A stretch of DNA of 64,000 nucleotides from Nicotiana tabacum (lineage: Eukaryota; Streptophyta; Magnoliopsida; Solanales; Solanaceae), in the NCBI RefSeq assembly GCF_000715075.1, contig NC_134087.1, positions 152,603,936 through 152,667,935 of the forward strand. Reading direction: 5' to 3'. The translations under genes and the position numbers were made by a program. Positions within the stretch are counted from its first letter, which is position 1. Each line of letters begins with the position of its first letter. Below are positions 55,565 to 64,000 of this stretch, in pieces. The notes below the pieces were generated by a model. It did not search any database, was not told where the DNA came from, and saw only the letters and a list, made by a program, of their open reading frames with translations.

Positions 55565-57566
55565 ATGGAGACTATTTCGGGGTCGGCCCGGCAGGGAGTG
55601 GAGATTGCTGCTCCCGGCGCTCAGGATCCGCGGGAGTTCGCTCTGAAAACCGTGTCTTTGATAAAAGATGAACATCTGGAGATGGTGAGGAGATACTGCG
55701 GATGGAGTGAGAAGATTATGCTGCAGGTGCTTTCCCCCGATGAGAGTATTACGGAATCTGCTGATGGATTCTTGAGCGTATACCTATATCGTTTTGCATT
55801 TGGCCCCCTTGATAGGGTCATTCTTGATTTTTGCTTGAAGTATCGAGTTACTTTGGCATAGATACATCCGTCATTTTGGCAAGTGGTGCTGATGATGAGG
55901 TTCTTTGTGGAGAGGGTTGGGCTTGAATTCATGCTTAGCCACCTCTCCAGGCTATACCGGCCCTTTCATCACCAAGGCCTGCTAACCATGAGGTGTCGTC
56001 CATCCACGCCCTTTGTTGTCGATGACGGAGAAGATGGGGATTGAGAGTGGGCCAGTTGGTTTATCCGGGTCCGGACGGCCGACATTATCCCTGTGGGCTT
56101 TTGCTATTTCCCGAGGGATGGAATTATGCACGTGAGTGGAGTGTCTGGTGCTTTTTCTGATTTTGCTTATAGCGAAAATCATTTGAGTAATTGTGTTTTT
56201 ACCCTTTTGTAGCAACTTCTTGGACGCCGGGCGAAGTTCTTGACCTGTCCGGCTGGGTCCGGAGGCTGGTGACCTATTCGACCTGCAATGAGTGTAGGTG
56301 GCGAGTTGTATTCTGCATCATATGGGGAGCAAAATACCAAGGTATGCGTGCATGCTGCCTTTGCCTTAGTATATTTGAGGTAACATTTTCCCCCTTTCTT
56401 TTGCATTGGCTTTGCCATTTGTAAGTATTGAGCGGTTCTTTGGGATGAGGCAGTGCTCTTCCGAAGGGGGGAAGGAGGCATCGGCCTCCGAGCCGAGGGA
56501 TGATGGCAATAAATGGAATTGTCACTCGCAGTGTGATGGAGCTTTTAGTGGCGACGAAAGGGCTCATTTCTTTGAGGATAGGGCATCGTCCAAGCCTACT
56601 GTTCCCAGAGTATCTGATTCTCGGATGGTTGTTCCTCCGAGTGAACATGCTTCGCCCGAGGTTGGTTCTATTGGGGTCGAAGAGGCAGGATCAATAGGAG
56701 TGTGCTCTAACTCCGAGGAAGTCCACCGGCTTCACTTCGTGGTGAGTTTAGGCGCAGTTTTTTTGTATTGTGCATCCTCCTATCTTCATCGAGTTTTCCT
56801 TTTCCAGGCCTGTGATAGGCTCAGGTCTGAGCTGCTTCGTCAAAGAGCCTGGCTTCGAAAAGTTCTGGACGAGGGCAAGTCCCTTAGGCTCTTTAGAGAG
56901 GAGAAGGAGGTTGAGTTGCTGCATTGGCGATATGAGGCATACTGGATCTCAAATTATGAGAGCTATCTGATGGAGCAGGTAACCTTTTGTAGCACGCGCT
57001 TCGCTCCTTTTGGACCTTCAGGTTAACCCCTTTTTTTGTTATATTAGCTGCAGAAAAATACGGAGGACTCGGAGTACCTCAAGGGCGACGTCGATCGCGT
57101 CAGAAATGCTTGTGGTGAGCTAAGGGGTCAGGTACAAGCTCAAGCTTTGGAGGAGACAGGCGCTTTGGCCAAGGTCCTTGCCTTCGAATCCCAACTCCGC
57201 TTGGACCGTGACAACGCTATAGTTCAAGCAGATATGATTGGGATACTCAAGTCTAATCTCTCGAAGATCAAGGCCGAGATAATCGATGCCCGTGCTGAAG
57301 CGGCACTAAGCTGAACTAAGGTTGATCAGCAGATGGCAATTCGTATGAAGGACGCTGCTGATGCCCAGGCCGAGCTGAAGCGGGACCTCGATCGGGAGAA
57401 TTAGATCAAGGAATATGTTCGTTGCAGATCCCGAAGAAAGGTACTCGAGGAAATCGATGCAAGGGGCTTCATTCTCTCAGAGGAATTAGCTCGAGCAAGG
57501 GCTGACGAGCGTGACGCTCGGTCACTTCTTGCTGACGTCGCAGTAAGCGAATCCAGAAGGCTATAG
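55565..57566 (+). pseudogene. E7 antisense ORF with four introns, broken
   Basis: Runs opposite to gag. Exons read as 55565-56131, 56213-56341, about 56410-56741, 56808-56978 and 57048-57566. Donors GTGAGT, GTATGC, GTGAGT and GTAACC and acceptors TTTTGTAG, TTTTCCAG and ATATTAG flank them; the exon 3 start is uncertain. The N-terminal part (METISGSARQG..., VILDFCLKYRVTLA, HPSFW, FxVDDGEDG, GFCYFPR) resembles proteins annotated in plants as 'putative gypsy-type transposon'; exon 2 gives TSWTPGEVLDLSGWV; exons 4-5 are a heptad-like Glu/Lys/Ala-rich coiled coil of about 230 residues. Broken by TAG at 55859, TGA at about 56052, a frameshift at about 56115, TGA at about 57313 and TAG at about 57402. 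Role unknown; family name from memory. Confidence 0.6.
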
Positions 57567-57849
57567 CCTTTTGGAGCAGAGTGTAGATTTCGCTATTTTC
57601 CGCTTTGTATTTGATACTTGTAGGGCATGTTTGTAGATGGAGAGTGTGCCTTTTTTGTGTATGTAAGATAAGAGGAAACTTGAAGCTTTATTTCTTCTCT
57701 ATCTCTTTCTGTATTGCTTTTAACCAAGCTGGCTGGCTTCTGTATTTGGTGGGAGCCCCGTAGGTCCGGAACTAATCAGGTAGGCCTGGGGGATTTTAAG
57801 TGCAACCTTTGACGTGAAAAGGCGTTGGGGCCTCTATGCTTTGCCCAGC

Positions 57850-58310
57850 TGTTTAGGCTTAGTCTCCGAGTCAGGCCTTGACTCGAGCTTGCCTGACCTT
57901 CGGTCATCTGTGCCCATGAGGGCGGATGGTGATTGTTCTCATTTCTGGCCCTCTGGCATTCGCTGTTTTAACTATTTTGGGTCCAGTCTCCGAGTCGCGT
58001 TGCGATTCGAGCTTCAATTGACCCTTAAGTTATTTCCTGCATGCATTGGCGGACAATGGTGGCCTTTATTTCTCACCCTCGGGCGTTTGTTATTTCAACT
58101 AATCCAGGTTCAGTCTCCGAGTCGCGTTGCGATTCGAGTTTTAATTGACCCTTAAGTTCTTTCGATTTTCAGACCGGTGATAGTGCCTCTTATGCTATTT
58201 TGGTCATTGAGACCTTTTAATATGTGGCTCGGAGGCTTGTCAAGTTAACTATTTTGGATCTGGTCTCCGAATTGGGTTACGATTCGAGCTCAATTTAATC
58301 CTCAAGTTGT
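57850..58310. repeat. spaced repeat with CGAGTCGC/GCGATTCG hairpin
   Basis: The phrase GTCTCCGAGTCGCGTTGCGA recurs at about 57987 and 58112, with diverged forms at about 57860 and 58262. The hairpin is CGAGTCGC-gtt-GCGATTCG (one G-T pair); the diverged copies keep CGAGT/ACTCG and CGAAT/ATTCG. Confidence 0.65.
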
Positions 58311-58875
58311 CAATTTTCAAGCTGGTGACAATGGCTCTTACGCTGTTTGGTCATAGAGACCTTTTAGTGTGCAGCCCGGAAGCTCGTTTGGCTGGCGACA
58401 ATGGCTCTTACGCTGTTTTGCCCGTGGCCTTTTTGTAGGCTTTGTTTTCCGCTCGCTAAGGTCTTTTGAAATAATTTTGCCTGACCCATCGTCGGTTCCG
58501 AAAGAACCTCGATTTCAAGTCATTATTGGCGATGTTTGAGCACCTCGGAAGGTTTTTAGCTTGTAGGTCGAGTAAATCAATGCCTTGTGATTTGGAGCTG
58601 ACATGGTCGAAGCTCGTTTTTACCTATTGATGGAAGCCTATTTTAATCGGTTCTTTCCGAAGTATATTCGAAGTAGTGGCCTACGATTTTGTTTAGCGAC
58701 GGTCGGGCATCCCCGTGTCGCGTTATTTTGGCTGTATCAGCCGTTTTGACAATAGTCATGTGCATTTGACCGGAGCCATTTTTTATCCCGAGTGATATTT
58801 TAGGCATCTACACCGAGATATGCCCTTTCGGGATTCTTACAAATGTTACGTATAGCCTAATCTTCGGGATTTTCA

Positions 58876-58982
58876 TGCTTGTTGAGGTCTTATAGTTTGT
58901 CATGCCTGTTGAGGTCTTACAGTTTGTCATGCCTGTTGAGGTCTTACAGTTTGTCATGCCTGTTGAGGTCTTACAGTTTTTG
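58876..58982. repeat. 27-bp tandem repeat, about four copies
   Basis: The unit GTCTTACAGTTTGTCATGCC plus TGTTGAG is repeated almost exactly. Confidence 0.9.
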
Positions 58983-60784
58983 TTGTAATGTAGAATAGAT
59001 CTGGTTATGCCGAGTCTGCCCGCTAGAGGTCTTACATTTTCGTGTTTTCCAGTGCATGGTGATTAATTATAGTCTCAGAGTCATCGAGTTTGTTTAAGCT
59101 CGAAGGCCGCTTTTCGTGAGCTCGGAGTTGCCTTGCAGGGGCTTTATGAGCCTAGAGTTCTGATCCTGGGGTCGTGCGGCTGCCAAATTATTGACGTTAA
59201 GTCTCCAAATATTTCGGGAAGCATTAGGTGGAGGGGTCCCTGCCGGGAGTATACTACGATTTCCTTGTTTGGAGAACGAGATGCTGAAAGATATTCTTTT
59301 ATTGCTTGGTGTAAACACATATCATTTCATTGTTGTGAGCTCGATCTGCATGGGCGCGGCTCCTTAGACCATTTAGTCCGGTACATAGTTCCCTATTAAA
59401 ACTCAGTCTGTCTTTCCCCGATCTTTTTGAGGGGATGGCGCCCATGAAAGAAGATCATCGCTCTTCATTTGACTATAGAAGAAGGCCTGTGACCTTATCA
59501 GATCCTCATCTGGGGGAACATTGCTCCGCTAATAATTTTGCTGGCAAGACCCTCTTTGGGGCGGAAGTCCGATTGAGGGGAAAGAGCGCGGCGGGCTCTG
59601 TTTAGGCCTTGGGATCCCCGGGTGGAGTTAGAACTTCTGAATGTCCTGGTCGATTGTCTGCATACAGGTTAGTGAAAAAATAATCAAAAGAGTGAAGCAG
59701 CTCTTCCTTACCGTGGGATGTGTAGGCGACGTTTCGAGATTTGGTATGTTCCCTTTGACCCTTTCGAGGGTGGAGGTATTGACGTCGGCGATGCTTCATA
59801 TGGAGAGGAATCTCCCCTCATCGCGTATTGCTCCCTGTCAACTATTTTAATCTCGCTCCTTGTGTGGAATTTCATCCTTTTGGTGAAGTGGGGTCATCGT
59901 TGTCTCTAGGCAGTGTGTCGGTAGCCGTCTGAATAAGACGTATATGCCTTGTGCCTTCTTTGATGGTACAGAGCTCGGCGTCCCAGCCAGAGCTTAGACG
60001 GGCTGTATCAATAGAATGCTCTTTGTGGTGATCGTCATTTGGAACCCGTCAAGGATCAAGAAGCCGGTGCAATTTGGTTCGTCAGTCTGAACCGCCCCAT
60101 TGACTTTGGTTCGACATCGTTGGTATGCTTGATTGAACCAGCTGAATTCATAAACACATGTTTTATTTGAAGTAGATCAAATGAGGGAGAGGATTACCAA
60201 TGCGTCAGTGTGAGGCCAAGGCGAAGTCTCAGTTCCTTTTTTGCTGGATGTAAGAGCGTCCTCTAGGACGTATCCCGGAGCCGTCTTTTCCTAGTAATGA
60301 GCATTTTTACTTTCCATTTTTATGAGTCCTTGGAGGGTGTTGTCGCTTCTCCGCTGTCGTGGCAACACATTGTGTCTCATTTGCTTCGTTCTGCCTGGTT
60401 GCCTTCCTCCCTTGGGGTTGAATTCGAACCTGATCGCCTGACAGCGCTCGGCGGCGATTTTTATTAAGTAACACAGCTGTTCTCCTAATGATCTGGTGAC
60501 CATTTTCGACCCCGTGGCCGCGCGCGCTCTCCGATTCCCCTACCGGGTTGCGGTTCCTTTGAAGGGGTCTTGGTCGAATAGGCCTGAGTCATTCAGCATC
60601 CCTGGTTTCGCTTATGGTGATCACGATGTTTGGTATAGCAATGCTGAAATCGTACTCTGTCGGTCGGGATCCCCCTGCCGGTCGTGCCTCGTCGGATCTG
60701 GTTCTACTGAAGATTCCTCGAGGATGTTGCCCTCGAGCTATTTCCCGATCGTTGCAAGGTAGGTTGCATCTTGTGGCATTCCTC

Positions 60785-61907
60785 TTATCCGCGGCGCATG
60801 GGTGGTACCTCTACCCGTTTGGCATTAATCTCTTTGTCGGGAGCCTGATTGGGTACACTGAGCCCGAGGAGGCTTCTGGATGGTCGTCCACGGCCCTGAT
60901 TCGTGGCTGGTGCCAGGTACAGGTACCCGACTAGATCTCGATTAGGTAACTGATCAAGCTTTATTTGAAATGCCCTGAAGTCATCAAGCATGGTTCGTTT
61001 AGGCTTCGGGCGAAGGCCTGTGTTGCCCAATCATCTGAAACTGGGGGCGATCTCATTCCTTTTATTAGGTAACGAGGTGCGACTTCCTGTGGCATTTCAT
61101 TCTCTCTTATTTCGGCCTTAGATGTGTCAGGCTCTCCCGTTGCTGCTTCGATGGCATCAGCGTGTGTCTCTGCAGAGGAATCTACTGGTACGGTAAGTGA
61201 GTTTGTGAGGTTAGGTGCTAGGCTATGGCGCCACATCATGGTTCCTTTTAAGAGTGCTTCCCTAAACTTATTCAATGAGATGGGCTCGAACTCATCATCT
61301 TGAAGGTCGCTGCCTTTTCCCGCGCACGTGTAAGCGGTGGTGCGCTCATCAGGATCTGAGGTCCTATCGTACTTAGGGAGTTCCGACATTCTGAATTTTC
61401 ATATAACGGGTCTCGGGACCGCTTCCTCGGGGGACAACTGTTGTATGAACTTCCACGAACCTGACTCGATACTCTTGGAGAGATCCCCAAGCATCTTCCC
61501 TATGGCAGGGTCGGTTACCGATCCGTTATTGCTCGATCTCTTGTTTATTCATTCGTCGTGGGGAGTTGTTTCCGGTGCTACTGTGCTGGGAGTCTCCGGC
61601 TGGCTCTGCAGCTGAGCGACAGCCAACTGCTGTGCCTGCAACATTTTAAAAATATCATGAAGACTCACTTCCCGTGCTTCTCGAGCCGGGGTTTTTTGGG
61701 TTCATGTTGGTCGATATGATGTATGCTCCCATCGGTGTGCAAGGCTTCATCGACCTGTTGCGCGCCTCGCGAACCTGCGTCCGCTGTAATCGGCCCAGAT
61801 GCATTATCCGGATTCTACGGTGTTGCGCTAGTGGTCGGGATAGCCACGCCATTTTCCCCGTGATTTTCGAGGTAGCCGTTCTCGACTCTATTTACCGAGC
61901 CAGACAT
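60785..61907 (-). pseudogene. gag: E7 gag remnant
   Basis: Starts with MSGSVNRVENGYLEN at 61907. After several stops (TAG, TGA) comes the conserved capsid entry ELPKYDRTSDPDER (61389 onward), then KFREALLKGTMMWRHSL and DDWATQAFARSLNEP, matching the retrotransposon gag layout LPxYDGTxDPxxH...W...L with several drifted residues. It ends at about 60961, and the following minus frame to 60785 is only loosely gag-like. No zinc knuckle found. Adjacent to the PBS as expected for gag. Confidence 0.75.
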
Positions 61908-62005
61908 TTTGACCTGAAATCAAAGGATCTTGGACAAGAAAAAGTGTGAAAGATAATGTGCATTTGTGCAATGAAACTAGCAAGAAAATAATCACTATTA
62001 TTTTT

Positions 62006-62023
62006 AGCCCCATGGTGGGTGCC
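62006..62023 (-). other. E7 primer binding site, tRNA-Lys type with CpG decay
   Basis: Minus strand TGGCACCCACCATGGGGC; plant tRNA-Lys would give TGGCGCCCACCGTGGGGC. The two mismatches are both CG to CA. Three bases separate it from the LTR. Confidence 0.75.
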
Positions 62024-62026
62024 AAA

Positions 62027-62856
62027 CTGTTTACCGTGAAAATGGTAACAATAATTAAATTTGTAAATGGGATTCTAAAAATACGTGATCTATTCTTGAG
62101 CTAGTTGTTATAGCATATGGTGTTAAGAATGTGGAGTTTAATGATGAAATGCAAGTTAAAAACGGGGCGATAACCAAACCTAAAGGCTTACTGCCCGGGT
62201 TTGTTTTACCAAAAGGATACAGGCTAAAACGAGGAGTTGAACGAGCCGAGGAACGTACTGCCCGGGCGTAGGATCGGTCGATGGGGCCTCGGGGCTGAAG
62301 TCCGGATCGAGCTTGAGGTATCGGGGATGGTCCGGAATGGGATAACAGTTAAGGATATGATTAAACGAGGCTCTTTATGGCCAATACCAAGCAATGAAAT
62401 GAAGAACAAGTAAGAAAGCGATAAATATTAAGGTGGCCTCGGGCCAATGAGAACGGGCGAGTTTAGAAAGAAGAGAGAGAGAGAGAGAGAGAGATTATTG
62501 CACTTGTGGAGAAATGGAGCAACATCAGCCTCGTATAAGGTAGTGCGAGTTCCCCTTATATAGGAGGGGAACTCGGCTACTAGTACATGGGCATTAATTA
62601 TAAAGTATGGAGATGGGACGGCTTGACACGACGCCTCGGCATAGGCTCTGGATAGGCCGGCCCTGTCAGACTTAGTCGTGTGCCTTGGGAGTTTCCCCTT
62701 CTGTCCTGGCTTCGATCTCTGTCTTCTCTGAGTCGGGCCTCGATGAGCCCCGAGGGAGGGGACTCAGTCGTGGCTCCATGTCCTCGGGGTCTCGAGTCAT
62801 CCCTTCGAAATGACTTGATAGCAAGAAAATAAGTCTTCTGATTTTCGCCACATACA
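62027..62856 (-). repeat. E7 5' LTR
   Basis: 830 bases, partner of 52783-53612. The minus-strand TATA-like CCTATATAAGGGG lies at 62551-62563, and a (GA)n run at 62474-62494. In minus orientation this copy would drive gag. Confidence 0.9.
62552..62563 (-). promoter_or_regulatory. E7 5' LTR TATA box
   Basis: CTATATAAGGGG on the minus strand, inside a GC-richer context, about 530 bases before the LTR end on the element strand. The matching site in the other LTR is at 53309-53320. Promoter activity is inferred from motif and position. Confidence 0.5.
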
Positions 62857-64000
62857 AGATTACCCCACTTTCGACTTCGTGGGATTATGAAATATTTTAT
62901 TTGGTGCGACCGAAACTTAAGGCTACCTACGTATCTTGTGGTGACAAGAATCAAGTCGAACGTAGTTCAAAAAGATACTTTTTGTTGCTATTTTCCTTTC
63001 TTTTTCCTTCTTTCTTACTTTTTTTTTCTTTTTCCTTCTTTTTTTTTCTTTTTCTCTTTTATCTCTTGTTTTTTCTTTTTGACTTTACGTTTAGAATGAA
63101 CTTTCTAAAACAAACCTATAGGGACATAAACTTTTTTTTAAAATGGTATAAAGTGTTTGGATAGCTGAAAGAGGGCCTCCCAATCTCTAAAGGATGAAAG
63201 TTGAAGATCATGCACAACATTTTTTCTTTTTCTTTTTTTCTTTTTGTTTTTGCAGCTTCGGCACGGATATCACTGATATGCCTTCCACTTGTTTAGTGCC
63301 TTGCCAAGTACAGAACCCTCTTGACTTTATCTTGTAAATTGAGGTGCACTTGAACTCAAAACTGCTCGCTTCAAATTGTCTGGGATGCACCCTCCTTTAA
63401 CGAATTCTTGTCATCCTATTAACTTCCCAAATTATTTGCCCTAGTTTCACACAGTTCGGGCATCAAATGATCTCAAAATGCCTTTACTTATTTCCCTCAA
63501 ATTTCCCTATCATCTTCAAAATTGTTTTATTGTTTCATGATTAAACTAGCTTGTAAGACCAGACTGAAAATTACGCGTGCATGTCATGTCACTAGAGTCA
63601 GCAGGAAAAGAACTATAAAGGGAAAAGAGAACTAAACAAACACTGACTAGAAATAACAGAAAATAGGAAATTGTATTAGACAGATGGTGAAAGGGTTTGA
63701 ACAATAAAACAAGTAAAAGAAGCTGGGGTTACAACCCTGGAACAAAACCAGACAACACTAAACGAGCTACTACGACTAAACAAACTAGGCAAAATAAAAG
63801 GATAGAAGGGTTTGAGTCACAAGACAATATCCGGATTACAACCCTGAAAATAATCTGGACAACAAAAATGACAATAAAATAATCCACCAAGACTCCTCCC
63901 AGGCTAGCCAAGAGAATGGAGCGTCTTTCCAATTACCAAGCACGGCATCTTAGCCACTGAGTTCCACATTAATATTATCAAGACCATTACCAACTTCAAT
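62857..64000 (-). mobile_element. E8 interior, right half, running off the window
   Basis: Continues the E8 interior after E7. Contains structured module copy f (62905-62970), a T-rich run (62990-63080) and sequence parallel to E1 6240-6985, including the shared phrase catgtcatgtcactag. The 5' LTR and PBS of E8 are outside the window. Confidence 0.75.
62905..62970 (-). other. structured module copy f
   Basis: Outer stem CTACGT (62927-62932) pairs with ACGTAG (62960-62965). Inner hairpin CTTGT (62935-62939) pairs with ACAAG (62944-62948), followed by AATCAAGTC. The third stem is weak. Confidence 0.68.

Larger units (their letters stand above)
57600..60780. other. E7 central region where pol would be expected
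   Basis: No RT, RNase H, integrase or protease motif on either strand. Contains hairpin-bearing repeats at 57850-58310 and a 27-bp repeat at 58876-58982. Several plus and minus frames under 115 codons have no recognised content. Probably deleted and replaced, or a long non-coding spacer. Confidence 0.5.
52783..62856 (-). mobile_element. E7: Tat-like LTR retrotransposon lacking pol, with antisense ORF
   Basis: Two 830-base LTRs, a near-perfect target duplication, tRNA-Lys PBS beside the right LTR and a gag remnant next to it, all in minus orientation. A plus-strand spliced ORF lies between the gag remnant and the left (3') LTR. No RT, RNase H, integrase or protease motif found. Antisense extra ORFs near the 3' end are known for some Tat-branch elements. 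LTRs differ by several percent by eye. Inserted in E8. Confidence 0.85.

Noticed and set aside
61674..61949. 91-codon plus frame overlapping the E7 gag start
   Set aside because: Antisense shadow of gag; no motif and no exon-like borders.

Overview
The window is plant nuclear DNA made almost entirely of nested LTR retrotransposons. No bacterial, viral-genome, rRNA or tRNA gene was recognised. The mix of Tekay/Del-type chromoviruses with 2.7-2.9 kb LTRs, Ogre/Tat-type elements and a TS-like SINE suggests Solanaceae, most likely Nicotiana; this assignment is inference from remembered repeat families, not a database search.

Layout. E1 (129-11528, minus) is a non-autonomous Ogre/Tat-like element with a tRNA-Arg primer site, near-identical LTRs and a perfect target duplication. 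E2 (11535-22524, plus) is a Tekay-type Ty3/gypsy chromovirus with a full but broken gag-pol. E1 sits inside the left target duplication of E2, and both lie in an older dispersed repeat (1-123 and 22525-23000). Next comes the only non-LTR stretch (about 23000-25160): a broken fragment of a host-like gene on the minus strand, a TS-like SINE, a G-box beside a strong G-quadruplex motif, and one end of a Stowaway-like MITE. E3 (about 25165-29706 plus 40390-41495, minus) is an old chromovirus split between RT and protease by E4 (29707-40384, minus), a second full-length but broken chromovirus with a perfect 5-bp target duplication. E5 (about 41495-44681, plus) is a chromodomain and PPT, then one LTR, then a PBS: the signature of a tandem LTR array. 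E6 (44682-47108, minus) is an LTR plus a short internal stub. E8 (47109-52782 and 62857 to beyond the window end, minus) is a diverged relative of E1 and is split by E7 (52783-62856, minus), a Tat-like element with a tRNA-Lys primer site, a gag remnant, no visible pol, and an intron-containing antisense ORF.

Gene content. Every gag-pol is inactivated. Many stops are TAG where the family has Gln (CAG), as expected from deamination of methylated cytosine. No intact protein-coding host gene is supported.

The most unusual signal is structural. Almost every tandem array in these elements is built from hairpin monomers whose stem sequence differs between copies or families while pairing is kept. 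In addition, a dispersed module of about 65 nt with two or three stems recurs four times in E1 and twice in E8, again with compensatory stem changes. These look like selected or mechanistically generated RNA/DNA structures rather than random repeats.
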